Counted from the stretch's first letter, positions 1-8,677 are shown. The stretch is DNA of 58,180 nucleotides from Planctomycetota bacterium (GCA_020831805.1 JAFIFX010000018.1:1-58180), one strand, 5' to 3'. The notes: a model not told the origin generated them from the sequence alone. Program-made: numbers and translations.

Positions 1-105
1 TCCCCGTCGCTGACGCTCAGGGCTTCTTTCGGGCTCGGCGCATCGCGGCTCGCGCTCGTCTCCCTACCGCGGTCCACGCACGAGTTCCACGCGGGATCCG
101 TATCA
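1..105 (-). mobile_element. Dispersed terminal-inverted-repeat element, copy A (partial)
   Basis: Read on the minus strand, this begins at 105 with TGATACGGATC and continues into the sequence found at 58044-58180 and, more diverged, at 53771-53950 and 26922-27090. It is the left-end type. The element runs off the window at position 1, so its length here is unknown. No gene is visible in it. Confidence 0.8.
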
Positions 106-336
106 CATGGACCACATACGGCACATGGGTCCCCGTCCGGGCGGTGGTGGACGAAGAGCAGTTCGGTGAAGCCGAAGTTCGAGCCGCAGGACAGGCGTCG
201 AGCGCTGGAGTACGTTCTCGGGCACGAGGCGCTCGCCTGGAGCGGGGTGCGATCGCCCGGTTGATGTCGACGGGGTAGGACGCATCGGGCAGAGGGGAAA
301 GCCAAGACCGCGCGGGCTGAAGCCCGCGGCTCAGAT
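106..336. other. Intergenic, no gene seen
   Basis: Between repeat copy A and the rpoN stop codon. Short open frames exist on both strands, but none has a recognisable product, a ribosome-binding site or protein-like composition. The only structure seen is the hairpin at 311-328. Confidence 0.6.
311..328 (-). repeat. GC-rich palindrome after rpoN
   Basis: CGCGGGCT and AGCCCGCG form an 8-bp perfect stem around two bases, just beyond the rpoN stop on the minus strand. No T-run follows, so it is either a REP-type hairpin or an imperfect terminator or 3'-end stabiliser for the recR-rpoN transcript. Confidence 0.5.
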
Positions 337-1881
337 TCAGAACTGCTTGCGCATGCGGGCCGTCGGGATGCCGAGCTGGTCGCGGTACTTGGCCACCGTT
401 CGCCGGGCGATGTCGATGCCCTTGTCGTTGAGGATCTTGACCATCGCCTCGTCGCTGAGCGGTTTGGACTTGTCCTCGGTGTTGATCAGTTCTTCGATGG
501 CGGCGCGGACGGCGTTGGCGCTGACATCCTCGCCAGAGTCGGTCGCCAGACCGCCGGAGAAGAAGCCGCGGAGGGGGACGATGCCGCGGGGGGTCATCAG
601 GTACTTCTCGCTGACGGCCCGCGAGACCGTGGCGACATGGATGCCCAGGCGGTCGGCGATGGTCTTCATCGGCAGGGGCCTGAGGGCTTCGGGGCCGTAG
701 TCGAAGAAGTCGCGCTGCTCGTCGATCACCGCGCTGATCACGCGGAGCAGGGTGCGCTTGCGCTGCTCGACCGCGTCGATCAGCCAGCTCGCGTTGGAGA
801 GGTTTTTGCGCAGGAACTCCTTGTCGCGCTTGTTGGTCGATCGGTCCCTGGCCAGCGACTCGTACTCCGTGCTCAGGCGCACGCTGGGCAGGCGCCCGTC
901 GTTGAGATAGGCGTAGTACCGATCGTTCTCCTCGTCGTACTCGACCGTGGCGTCGGGGATGATCGCCTCGGGGGCCGACTCGGTCAGCCCGCGCGCCGGG
1001 GCGAGGCTCAGCCGGCGGAGCTGCTCGATGCCGGCGTTGATCTCCTCGAGCGTCAGGCCCGAGCGGGCGGCGATCTTGGGCAGGCGGTTCTTCATCAGGT
1101 CGTCCAGGAACTCGGAGACCAGCCGGCGCGCCGCGGAGAGGGCGAGCAGGTCGATCATGGGCGCGTCCTCGTCGCCCTCGGCGGCCCGCTCGGCGAGGCT
1201 GTCGATCTGGATCAGCAGGCACTCCTGCGCGTCCCGGGCCGCCACGCCGGGCGGGTCGAGCAGCAGCTGGACCGCCTGCAACGCCAGCTCCCAGTCGGTC
1301 TCGGAGGGCCCGGGGTCGAGCCCGCGCAGGACGCGCGACTCGCGCTGGGCGATCTCGTCGAACGAGGCGCGGAGGTAGCCGTCCTCGTCGAGCTGGTTGA
1401 TGATCGCACCGCCCATCGCGCGGACACGATCGGACACCTCGCAGAGCGACCACTGGGCCAGCATCTGCTCGCCGAGGGACCCGGCACGGGCCGGGGCCTG
1501 GGCCATCGCGTCCATCTTCGCGTCGCGCTCGCCGCGGTCGCGGACGCGCTGGCGGGGCCCGTCGTCGTGCCGGACGCGGGCGTCGAAGCTGTTCTCCGCG
1601 GCGTCGGGGTTGGACGCGGTGAACTCGTCGAGCCGCCCGAAGTCGGCCCCGTCCGAGCCGATGTCGAGCGCGCCGTCGCGTTCCGAGCCGGCGTCGCGGT
1701 CGGTCGGCCCGTCGGCGGTGAACTCGGCCAGCTCGAGGGTGGGGTTGGACTCGAGCTCCTGCTCGATGCGCTCGCGCAGCTCGGCGAGGGGCATCTGCAG
1801 GATCTCCATGGACTGGATCATCCGGGGCGCCAGCTTCATCTGCTGGCCGAGCTTCATCTGTTGTGAGTGCTCGAAACGCAT
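337..1881 (-). CDS. rpoN: RNA polymerase sigma-54 factor
   Basis: 514 residues, near the usual length for RpoN. It opens with the glutamine- and leucine-rich activator-interaction region (residues 1-50, repeated QQMKL), then an acidic linker (about 50-110) and the core-binding region. A helix-turn-helix sits at about 400-430, and the RpoN box ARRTVAKYR is at 492-500 near the C-terminus. RpoN directs polymerase to -24/-12 promoters and needs AAA+ activators. It lies 69 nt after recR on the same strand and is probably co-transcribed. No -24/-12 promoter was recognised in this window. Confidence 0.97.
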   Translation of the reverse strand: MRFEHSQQMKLGQQMKLAPRMIQSMEILQMPLAELRERIEQELESNPTLELAEFTADGPTDRDAGSERDGALDIGSDGADFGRLDEFTASNPDAAENSFDARVRHDDGPRQRVRDRGERDAKMDAMAQAPARAGSLGEQMLAQWSLCEVSDRVRAMGGAIINQLDEDGYLRASFDEIAQRESRVLRGLDPGPSETDWELALQAVQLLLDPPGVAARDAQECLLIQIDSLAERAAEGDEDAPMIDLLALSAARRLVSEFLDDLMKNRLPKIAARSGLTLEEINAGIEQLRRLSLAPARGLTESAPEAIIPDATVEYDEENDRYYAYLNDGRLPSVRLSTEYESLARDRSTNKRDKEFLRKNLSNASWLIDAVEQRKRTLLRVISAVIDEQRDFFDYGPEALRPLPMKTIADRLGIHVATVSRAVSEKYLMTPRGIVPLRGFFSGGLATDSGEDVSANAVRAAIEELINTEDKSKPLSDEAMVKILNDKGIDIARRTVAKYRDQLGIPTARMRKQF

Positions 1882-1950
1882 GGCTTGCCCCGCTGGTCCC
1901 CTCCGTGAGTGTCCGATCCGCCCGGGCCTCGTGCCCGCGGATCGGCGGGT

Positions 1951-2625
1951 TTATGTCATCTCCTGGCGTCCGGCGATGGCGTCGGCCAGCACCGCCTTGT
2001 TTGCGTACTCCAGCGATCCGCCGGTGGGCAGGCCCCGGGCCAGCCGGCTGACCCGCACGCCCTTGGCGCGGAGGCGGTCGGCCAGGTAGAGCGCCGTTCC
2101 GTCGCCCTCGATGGTGGGGTTGAGTCCGAGAACCACCTCCGCCACCGCCGCGGGCTCGATGCCGTCGGGCGTGTGTTTTTTCGGGTGGGCGATGCGGTCG
2201 AACAGGGCGGCGACGGTCAGATCCCCCGGGCCGACGTGGTCCAGCGGGCTGATCCGGCCCATCAGGACATGGTACAGGCCCTTGTACATGCCGGTCTGTT
2301 CCAGCGCGATCAGGTCCTTGGGCTGCTCGACCACCAGGACCCGCGTGCGGTCGCGCCTCGGATCCGAGCAGACCGAGCAGCGGTCCGAATCGCCCAGGTT
2401 GAAGCACGAGCGGCAATGACGCACCGACCGCTTGACCTCCAGCACGGCCGCGGCCAGGCGCTCGGCCTCCTGCGGCTCGGACTTGAGCACATGGAACGCC
2501 AGACGCTCGGCGCTGCGCCGCCCGATGCCGGGCAGCTTGGCCAGCTCGTCGATCAGCACGCGCACCGGCTCGGGATAGGCCGAGGAGCCGTTGGCGGCGG
2601 CCGGCTTGGCGGGGCGGGGGGGCAT
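1951..2625 (-). CDS. recR: Recombination mediator protein RecR
   Basis: 224 residues. It has the RecR order of parts: helix-hairpin-helix (about 28-48, LPGIGRRSAERLAFHVL), a four-cysteine zinc finger (Cys71, 74, 83, 86), then a Toprim domain from about residue 95 (VLVVEQPKD). RecR works with RecO/RecF to load RecA on gapped DNA. I chose the ATG at 2625 because longer in-frame starts run into the divergent lipoprotein gene and because a TACACT box ends exactly 6 nt before this ATG. There is no Shine-Dalgarno sequence, so the mRNA may be leaderless. It is upstream of rpoN on the same strand. Confidence 0.95.
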   Translation of the reverse strand: MPPRPAKPAAANGSSAYPEPVRVLIDELAKLPGIGRRSAERLAFHVLKSEPQEAERLAAAVLEVKRSVRHCRSCFNLGDSDRCSVCSDPRRDRTRVLVVEQPKDLIALEQTGMYKGLYHVLMGRISPLDHVGPGDLTVAALFDRIAHPKKHTPDGIEPAAVAEVVLGLNPTIEGDGTALYLADRLRAKGVRVSRLARGLPTGGSLEYANKAVLADAIAGRQEMT

Positions 2626-2631
2626 CGGCAC

Positions 2632-2637
2632 AGTGTA
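2632..2637 (-). promoter_or_regulatory. Putative -10 box for leaderless recR
   Basis: TACACT on the minus strand ends 6 nt before the recR ATG, which would place transcription initiation at the start codon. No convincing -35 was found. It belongs to a pattern shared by seven genes in the window (see findings). Confidence 0.4.
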
Positions 2638-2688
2638 TGCGAATGGCGTGCCAAGCCGGGGCCGGGCGGGGAACTGCGGCCGAAATGC

Positions 2689-2717
2689 TTGGAGCCCGCT
2701 GGCCAAAACCATATACT
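2689..2717 (+). promoter_or_regulatory. Sigma-70-type promoter of the cyanophycinase-like gene
   Basis: TTGGAG (2689-2694), a 17-nt spacer and TATACT (2712-2717). Transcription would start near 2724, leaving a leader of about 24 nt before the ATG at 2748, which has GGGAGAG upstream. Confidence 0.5.
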
Positions 2718-2747
2718 GACGCCCCACGCACCCCGCGGGAGAGCCCC

Positions 2748-3620
2748 ATGCGCACGACGACATCCCGTTGGCTGGCCCTCGCGATGGCCGGACTCTTCGC
2801 GGCCCTGAGCGCGTGTAGCTCGCCGCCGGCCGCACAATACACGATCGATACCCGGTCGGAGCCTTCCAACCGGGTTCTTGCAGGCGTGGGATCGGACCCG
2901 CGTGGAACGCTGCTGATCGGCGGGGGCGGGGGGCTGCGGGCCGATGTCTACCAGCGGTTCCGCCAACTGGTTGTCGCGGACGGGCCGCTGGTGGTCATTC
3001 CCACCGCCAGCGACCGGGCCGACGAGGCCGACGCGGTGGAGGTGCTCACCTCGATGTGGCAGCGCCGGGGGTTCGACGAGGTGATCGTGCTGCACACGCG
3101 GGACCGGGCCGAAGCCGAATCCCCCGAGTTCGCTGAGCCGATCCGGCGGGCCGCCGCCGTGTGGTTCGGGGGCGGTCGGCAGGCCCGCCTGGCGATGACC
3201 TATCTCGACACGCCGGTGGAGGAGGAGATCCACGCGCTGCTGGCACGCGGCGGGGTGGTTGGCGGCTCGTCGGCCGGGGCGGCGATCATGTCGCGCCGGA
3301 TGATCGTCGGAGGCGTGCGGCTGGCCCGCACCGCCGAGGGGCTCGACCTGATCCGCGGCAGCGTCATCGACCAGCATTTCTCCGAACGCAGCCGCCAGGA
3401 GCGGCTCCGCGGGGTCATCCGTGAGCACCCGCACCTGCTCGGCGTGGGGATCGACGAACGCACGGCCCTGATCGTTCGGGGCGCCTCGGCCGAGGTCATC
3501 GGGCTCGGACGGGTGCATCTCTTCGAATCCCGCGGCGGTGACGCGATCGAGACCCGGTCGGCCGGGCCGGGCGACCGGATCGACCTGGGCCGCCGACGCG
3601 TGCTCCAGACCGCGGGCTGA
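2748..3620 (+). CDS. Cyanophycinase-like peptidase S51 lipoprotein
   Basis: 290 residues. The N-terminus is a lipoprotein signal peptide with lipobox LSAC (acylated Cys23), so the protein should be membrane-anchored outside the cytoplasm. The body matches the S51 fold: GGGGG loop near 59-63, WFGGG near 139-143, and the nucleophile elbow GGSSAGA with Ser175 as the likely catalytic serine. Cyanophycinases hydrolyse the Asp-Arg polymer cyanophycin to dipeptides. No cyanophycin synthetase is in the window, so the substrate may be external or another beta-linked peptide. The start is fixed by the Shine-Dalgarno sequence and signal peptide. Confidence 0.85.
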   Translation: MRTTTSRWLALAMAGLFAALSACSSPPAAQYTIDTRSEPSNRVLAGVGSDPRGTLLIGGGGGLRADVYQRFRQLVVADGPLVVIPTASDRADEADAVEVLTSMWQRRGFDEVIVLHTRDRAEAESPEFAEPIRRAAAVWFGGGRQARLAMTYLDTPVEEEIHALLARGGVVGGSSAGAAIMSRRMIVGGVRLARTAEGLDLIRGSVIDQHFSERSRQERLRGVIREHPHLLGVGIDERTALIVRGASAEVIGLGRVHLFESRGGDAIETRSAGPGDRIDLGRRRVLQTAG

Positions 3621-3636
3621 CCCGCCGTCCGGCTCG

Positions 3637-3642
3637 TATTCT
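3637..3642 (+). promoter_or_regulatory. Putative -10 box for the GT39-like gene
   Basis: TATTCT ends 8 nt before the ATG at 3651, and there is no Shine-Dalgarno sequence. It fits the leaderless pattern described in the findings. Confidence 0.35.
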
Positions 3643-3650
3643 TCTGAATC

Positions 3651-5186
3651 ATGCGGGTCCGCCCGGGTCACATCGTGCTGATCGTGCTGGCCTGGGCGCT
3701 CGTGGCCCTGCCGGGGCTGCGCCATGCGGGCGGCGATGGGCTGACGATGTCCGAGGGGCACCGGGTAGCGCCCGCGATCGAGATGCTGGAAACCGGCGAG
3801 TGGCTGGTGCCGCACATGTTCGGCCAGGCCTACCTGCGCAAGCCCCCCGGGGGCATCTGGGCGTTCGCGGGGATGATCGGGCTGACGGGAGACCATGTGC
3901 TCGGGCCGCGGCTGGCCAGCGCGGCGGGGTTCTTGCTGCTGGCGCTGGGGGCGTGGTGGTTCGGACGGCGTTGGTTTGGCGAGACCGGGGGGCTGGCGGC
4001 CGGGCTGGCCACGGCCCTCACGCCGATGCTGTGGAACCCGGCCCGCTCGGCGGAACTGGAATCGCTCAACAACCTCTTCGCCGCGCTGGCGGCGTGGACG
4101 GCGATCGAACTGGCGACGCGTCGGGCCTGCCGCCCGAACCTGGCTCTGCTCGCGCTGGGTGCGTTCGTGGCCGGGCAGATGCTGGTCAAGGGCCCCGCAG
4201 GCCTGCCGGCGATGGGCGGGATGCTGATCGGGGCGGCGTGGGCGGCGCGGTCGTGGAAGCCGTTGGCTGTGTGGCGGGTGTGGGCGGGCCTCGGGCTCGG
4301 GGCGGGCGTGTTCGCGGGCGTCTGGCTGGCGATCGAGGCGCGCGTGAGCGCGTCGGGGGTGGAGGCGGTCCGCCAGTTGCCGACGGCGTTCCTGTTCGAC
4401 ACCGGGCGGGCGCTGGACCTGGCCGCGTTCCTGCCGCTGGTGCTGCTGGGCGCGCTGCCGATGTCGCTGGCGATGCTGTTCCCGTGGGGCCCGGACGCCC
4501 GGGCCGAGGCCGACGAGGGCGGACGCGAGGCGGCAGGCCGGCTGCACATGGCGCGCCTGCTCACCCTGGGCGCTCTGGCCGGTGTGGGGATGATGCTGCT
4601 GGCCGGCGTGAGCAACCCGCGGTACGCGCAGCCGATCATCGCGACGCTGGGGCCGCTGGCGGGCTGGGGCGTGGCGGGCGTCCTTCGCGAGGGCGTGTTC
4701 CGCGCGCACCGCAAGCGGATCGGGTGGTGGCTGACCCTGGGCGGGCCGCAGACGCTCGGCGTCGTGCTGCTGGCCGGCTCGCTGGTGTTCGCGTTCGTGG
4801 TGCAGGCGCGGGTGCGCTCGACCGGCGGCGAGCCGGCCGGTCGCCACGCGGCGGGGGTGCTGATCGAACGGATGCGCGACGACGCGGCCGGGCGGCCGCT
4901 GGTCGTGCTGGCCGACGGCGTGATCGAAGCACGCCCTGAGACTCTGCTGGCCTTCCGCGAGGAAGCCGCCCGGCTCGGCGTGCCGGTCGAGATCCGATGG
5001 GTGCCGGGGCTTGCGCAGATTACCCATTTTGACATTTTGGCGGCGCACGACGCCCGCTGGGCCGTGCTGCGCCAGGATGATCTCGGCGACGAGCGCGTCC
5101 GGATGTCGGGCTGGGATGCGGTGCACCACGAAGATGTCCACAAGTTCCGGTTTGTCTGGTGTTTATTGCCTCACCCGGATTGGTGA
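3651..5186 (+). CDS. GT39/ArnT-like membrane glycosyltransferase
   Basis: 511 residues of polytopic membrane protein with about ten hydrophobic segments. The first loop has the family layout: an acidic residue soon after helix 1 (SEGHR), a 'METGEWLVP'-like stretch and the KPPGG motif near residue 65. These are the landmarks of ArnT and protein O-mannosyl transferases, which move a sugar from a polyprenyl-phosphate donor on the outer face of the membrane. The acceptor cannot be told from sequence. The C-terminal 80 residues are soluble. It starts 30 nt after the cyanophycinase-like gene but seems to have its own -10 box. Confidence 0.72.
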   Translation: MRVRPGHIVLIVLAWALVALPGLRHAGGDGLTMSEGHRVAPAIEMLETGEWLVPHMFGQAYLRKPPGGIWAFAGMIGLTGDHVLGPRLASAAGFLLLALGAWWFGRRWFGETGGLAAGLATALTPMLWNPARSAELESLNNLFAALAAWTAIELATRRACRPNLALLALGAFVAGQMLVKGPAGLPAMGGMLIGAAWAARSWKPLAVWRVWAGLGLGAGVFAGVWLAIEARVSASGVEAVRQLPTAFLFDTGRALDLAAFLPLVLLGALPMSLAMLFPWGPDARAEADEGGREAAGRLHMARLLTLGALAGVGMMLLAGVSNPRYAQPIIATLGPLAGWGVAGVLREGVFRAHRKRIGWWLTLGGPQTLGVVLLAGSLVFAFVVQARVRSTGGEPAGRHAAGVLIERMRDDAAGRPLVVLADGVIEARPETLLAFREEAARLGVPVEIRWVPGLAQITHFDILAAHDARWAVLRQDDLGDERVRMSGWDAVHHEDVHKFRFVWCLLPHPDW

Positions 5187-5234
5187 TTCGCGCGCAAATG
5201 AAGAAACAAGACCCCAAGATTGGTGGGTTGGGGG

Positions 5235-5263
5235 TTGCATGATTGCGCGCAATCATGTACTTT
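5235..5263 (+). promoter_or_regulatory. Promoter with an 18-bp palindrome in its spacer
   Basis: TTGCAT (5235-5240), 17 nt, TACTTT (5258-5263). The spacer is largely taken up by a perfect palindrome, ATGATTGCGCGCAATCAT (5239-5256), a plausible repressor operator. A related imperfect palindrome, ATTCGCGCGCAAAT, lies at 5186-5199. The promoter lies between two convergent genes, so it drives neither. Confidence 0.4.
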
Positions 5264-5269
5264 AATGGT

Positions 5270-5337
5270 CCCGCAAGATCGGCAGCCTTGGGACTCGTTT
5301 GTGGAGAGAGGTAGGTCCCAGGGCTGCCGGTGTTTTT
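5270..5337 (+). ncRNA. Candidate small RNA with intrinsic terminator
   Basis: Starting about 7 nt after the -10 box at 5258-5263, the transcript would fold into a 14-bp stem (5281-5294 with 5315-5328, one G-U pair) with a 20-nt loop, then reach a T5 run at 5333-5337. The loop contains GGAGAGAGG, a purine-rich, Shine-Dalgarno-like stretch. The predicted RNA is about 68 nt with no open frame. The conservative alternative is that the hairpin is only the terminator of the upstream GT39-like gene, about 100 nt after its stop. Confidence 0.35.
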
Positions 5338-5394
5338 GCCCAACCGGTGCGCTGGTCCGAGCGACGCCATCGATGGCGTGCCGGCGGATTCCGG

Positions 5395-7239
5395 TCAGGG
5401 GCAGCCCTGCTGGAAGGCGTCGAGGAACACCGCCAGGTCGAAGAAGTTGAACACGCCGATCGGCGCGGCCAGGTCGGCCGCGGGGTCCTGGGCCTGGAAG
5501 GCGGCGAGGAAGTCGGACAGGTCGAAGAAGTTGACCGTGCCGTCGCGGTTGAAGTCGGCCAGGCAGCCGGTCGTGCAGGCGCCGAAGCCGCAGAAGAACT
5601 CGACACGCACGACATCCGACAGCGCCGGTTCGGGCTGGCCGGGATCCTCGACCCGCCACTGCATGTAGCGGACCTGGCCGTCGAGCGCGGGGGAGAAGGG
5701 GATGGGGTGGTGCGCGGTCGCGGCTGGAGCCAGCCCGTCGGGGTGCGTGGCGGTGAACGGGCCGAGGACCTGCTCGGGGATCACCTGCCCGTCCACAGGC
5801 GGCGCGGAGGCGATCAGCAGGTGGCCCTGGGCGCCCTCGGGCACCTCGGTCAGGCCGAGCTTGAAGTCGTCCGAGCCGATCAGCGGCGGGGTAACCGCGA
5901 TGACGCGCGGGGTCTGCCCGGATGACAGCGGGCGGGCGGTGCCGGTGAGGACCATGGGGTTCTCGACAGGCTCGCCGCGCATGAAGTGGAGGCGGGGCAC
6001 ATCGAAGGGCGGCTCGGCGTTGGCGACGCGGGGATCGACCAGGGCGTTGACCAGGAAGTCGGTCATGTTGAGGCGCTGCTGCTCGGACAGGTTGATGCCG
6101 TTGAGCATCACCGGGTCAAGGTTTTCAGGAAAATGCGGGCCGAAGACATAGAACTCGATCACCCCGAGCATGGTGTCGATGCCGCCGGTGTGCATGAAGA
6201 CGGGCTTGAGCGCGCTGTTGCGCAGGGTGGGCGTCTTGAAGCGGCCGGCGTCGAACTCGCTGCCGGTCACCTCGCCCATGCCCAGGTCTTCCTTGATGGG
6301 GCGCAGGCCGATGTTCCGGGAGAGGTGGTTGGTGAACTGGCCCGAGGGGTGGCAGCGGAAGCACTGGCCGCCGATCATGGCGTTGAAGCCGTTGACCTGG
6401 GCGGTTGTCATGGCGGTGTCGTCGCCGGCGTTCCAGGCGTCCCAGGGGCTCTCGTCCGAGATCAGGGTGCGCTGGTAGGTCGCCAGGGCCTTGGCGATGC
6501 GGGCGGGCGTGACCTCGCCATCACCGAACGCCCGGCGGAACAGCTCGGGGTAGGTGCGGGCGCCGAGCACCGCCTTGGCCATGTCCTGGGGCAGCTCGGA
6601 CGCGAGGGCCAGCGGGCGGGCGTGGGTGAGTTTGCCGGTGACCTGCGGCCACTCGCGCCCGTGGTAGGCCATCTCGGCGGTGTCCATGGGCGGCTCGACC
6701 GCCTGGATCTCCAGCGCGCCGCCGGACTCGATGACGGTCTCGCCGCTGAGCGGATCAACGAACGGGCCCTGGGCGCGGTTGTCCCAGAACAGGTCGGGGG
6801 AGAAGGCGCTGTTGATCACGGTGGGCGAGGCGCGGCGCGTGACCTGCGGCTCGAGCCCGAAGATGGGGTGCGCCTGGTAGTTGCCTTCGGCGTCCTGGGC
6901 GATGATGCCCTCGGAGCCGAAGACATCGTCGTCGGTGAAATACTGACCGTCGAAACCCGGATGCCGCGTCGGGCGGGGCTCTGCGCCGCCGGCGGGGTGC
7001 CAGTGGCAGGTGGCGCAGGAGACGGTGTTGTCGCTGCTGAGTTGCTCGTCGTAGAAGAGGATCTTGCCGAGGATCCGCTTCTCCTCGGTGATGGGGTTTT
7101 CAACGGGGACTGGCACGACGGGCAGGCTGCGCATCCCCCGCTGCCAGCCCGTGGCGGCAAACATCGCCGAGCCCAGCACGAACGGGGCCGCGATCAGCAC
7201 AAAGGCCGGCTTGAATGGCTGGGCACGGGTCGGGGGCAT
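5395..7239 (-). CDS. Di-haem cytochrome c peroxidase/MauG-like protein with C-terminal dockerin
   Basis: 614 residues from the ATG at 7239. A hydrophobic segment at about residues 10-30 is a signal or anchor. The MauG/CCP core has two c-type haem motifs, CATCH (75-79) and CFRCH (about 291-295), with the family's 'SPTVINSAF', 'FWDNRA' and 'KTPTLRN' stretches between and after them. A beta-rich region follows, then two dockerin-like repeats (last 60 residues, DFNRDGTVNFFD then DLAAPIGVFNFFD) ending in GCP. Enzymes of this class reduce hydrogen peroxide or oxidise proteins or small molecules in the periplasm. Fusion of a dockerin to a redox enzyme is unusual. It is first of a dockerin cluster. 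Confidence 0.88.
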   Translation of the reverse strand: MPPTRAQPFKPAFVLIAAPFVLGSAMFAATGWQRGMRSLPVVPVPVENPITEEKRILGKILFYDEQLSSDNTVSCATCHWHPAGGAEPRPTRHPGFDGQYFTDDDVFGSEGIIAQDAEGNYQAHPIFGLEPQVTRRASPTVINSAFSPDLFWDNRAQGPFVDPLSGETVIESGGALEIQAVEPPMDTAEMAYHGREWPQVTGKLTHARPLALASELPQDMAKAVLGARTYPELFRRAFGDGEVTPARIAKALATYQRTLISDESPWDAWNAGDDTAMTTAQVNGFNAMIGGQCFRCHPSGQFTNHLSRNIGLRPIKEDLGMGEVTGSEFDAGRFKTPTLRNSALKPVFMHTGGIDTMLGVIEFYVFGPHFPENLDPVMLNGINLSEQQRLNMTDFLVNALVDPRVANAEPPFDVPRLHFMRGEPVENPMVLTGTARPLSSGQTPRVIAVTPPLIGSDDFKLGLTEVPEGAQGHLLIASAPPVDGQVIPEQVLGPFTATHPDGLAPAATAHHPIPFSPALDGQVRYMQWRVEDPGQPEPALSDVVRVEFFCGFGACTTGCLADFNRDGTVNFFDLSDFLAAFQAQDPAADLAAPIGVFNFFDLAVFLDAFQQGCP

Positions 7240-7375
7240 GTCTGGTCGATGGGTCCGGGCCGTTGCGGCCGTCACAAGGATACACGAAAGCGGCCCGGAT
7301 CCCAAGCGTCTTGCGGATTCGACCGGCGTGATGTCCCGCCCAGGGATCCTCCCCAGCCTTCCCGGCCCGATAGCC

Positions 7376-8677
7376 TCACGGGCAGCCGGCGTTGAAATCG
7401 TCGAGGTAGGCGGCCAGGTCGAAGAAGTTCAGCAGCCCGTCCCCGTTCCAGTCCGCCACGGGATCCCCCGCGTTGAACAGGTCCAGGTAGGTGGCCAGGT
7501 CGAAGAAGTTCAGCACACCGTCGTTGTTGAGATCGGCGGGGCAGCCCGCGCCGGGCCAGGCGACGACATCGTTGGGGCTGATGCCGCCGGTGGGGACGGG
7601 TGAGCCGGGGGTGGGGGTGAAGTTGCCGGTGTCGGGGTTGATGGTGAAGCTGTACGCCCCGACGAGGCCGTCGATGGCCGGGGAGTTGTCGAGCGCGAAG
7701 AGCAGGCCGTCGAGCGTGGCCATGCCCTGCAGCGTGCCCTGGAGGCCGACGTCGAACATGAACGGCAGGGTGGTGGGCACGCCGGACTCGATGTCGAGCG
7801 AGAAGGAACGGATGGTCGCGTCGGTGCCGTGGGAGACGTAGAGGTACTGGCCGTCGGGGGAGAAGGCGAAGCCCTTGGGCGAGGAGCCGGGGGAGGTGAA
7901 GGGGATGCCGGGCATGGGGGTGAGGTCGCCGGTGTCCTGATCGACGCCGTAGCCGACAAAGGCGTTGCCGCCGGCGCTGATGCCGCCCGCGGCGTAGAGG
8001 AATCGTCCGTCGGGCGAGATTCCCAGGGCAACGCCGGACACGGGCATGAGCATCGCGTCGCTCTGCACGATGGTGTTGTCGGTGATGGTGAACCGGCGCA
8101 CGGTGTTGGCGAAGCTGTCGTTGCCGAAGATCCACTGGCGGTTGGGGTGGACGGCGACGGAGGTCAGGAAGCTGCCGGCGGGGACGCTGCTGACGAGGCT
8201 GAGCGTCGTGGCGGCATCGTCCCAGGCGTAGAGGCGGATCTGGTTCCCGCTGCTCAGGCTGGTGATGATGACCGCGAGCAGATCGTCGCGGATCCAGGCG
8301 ATGTCGAGCCCGCCGCCCCCGGGGAGGAAAAGGGTGTGGGCGACTTCGAGCATGCCGTCCTCGTCGACGCTATAGACATTGATGTTCTCACCGGCGTTGC
8401 CGGAGGCGTGGTTGGTGGCCAGGAAGCGGCCGTTGGGCGAGAGGTCGATGGCGTATGCGTTGCAGCTCGGGCAGGGGTTGGAGATGGCCGGCCGGGTTCC
8501 GGTGACGACGCGGTCGGTCAGGGTCAGCGTGCCGTCGCTGTTGACGCGCATGCTCGAGACGCTGCCCTCGAGGTTGCCGTTGTTGGCGACGAAGATGTGC
8601 GGGTCGGTGGCCTGCGCGCAGGCGAGCGAGCCGGCGGCGGCGATGACGGCGACAGTGAAACGGCTGGTGCGTTGCAT
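7376..8677 (-). CDS. Secreted seven-bladed beta-propeller (lactonase/YncE-like) with dockerin
   Basis: 433 residues. The ATG at 8677 is preceded by GGAGGGG and followed by a signal peptide ending near ACAQA. The body is built of repeating 'sPDGrFLy' blades (LSPNGRFLATN, ISPDGRFLYAAGG, FSPDGQYLYVSHG), as in 6-phosphogluconolactonase/carboxymuconate-cyclase-like propellers. I see no clear catalytic signature, so a binding role is as likely as lactonase activity. Both C-terminal dockerin repeats keep calcium-loop residues (DLNNDG, DWNGDG), and the protein ends GCP. It lies 136 nt upstream of the peroxidase gene on the same strand. Confidence 0.82.
   Translation of the reverse strand: MQRTSRFTVAVIAAAGSLACAQATDPHIFVANNGNLEGSVSSMRVNSDGTLTLTDRVVTGTRPAISNPCPSCNAYAIDLSPNGRFLATNHASGNAGENINVYSVDEDGMLEVAHTLFLPGGGGLDIAWIRDDLLAVIITSLSSGNQIRLYAWDDAATTLSLVSSVPAGSFLTSVAVHPNRQWIFGNDSFANTVRRFTITDNTIVQSDAMLMPVSGVALGISPDGRFLYAAGGISAGGNAFVGYGVDQDTGDLTPMPGIPFTSPGSSPKGFAFSPDGQYLYVSHGTDATIRSFSLDIESGVPTTLPFMFDVGLQGTLQGMATLDGLLFALDNSPAIDGLVGAYSFTINPDTGNFTPTPGSPVPTGGISPNDVVAWPGAGCPADLNNDGVLNFFDLATYLDLFNAGDPVADWNGDGLLNFFDLAAYLDDFNAGCP

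Noticed and set aside
1882..1950. Sigma-54 promoter controlling rpoN or other genes
   Set aside because: No GG-N10-GC pair in a sensible position was found here or before other genes.
17..2869. 950-codon open frame antisense to rpoN and recR
   Set aside because: Arg/Pro/Gly-rich translation with no domain; a shadow produced by high GC over two certain genes.
2553..5141. 862-codon minus-strand frame
   Set aside because: Antisense to the cyanophycinase-like and GT39-like genes, composition not protein-like.
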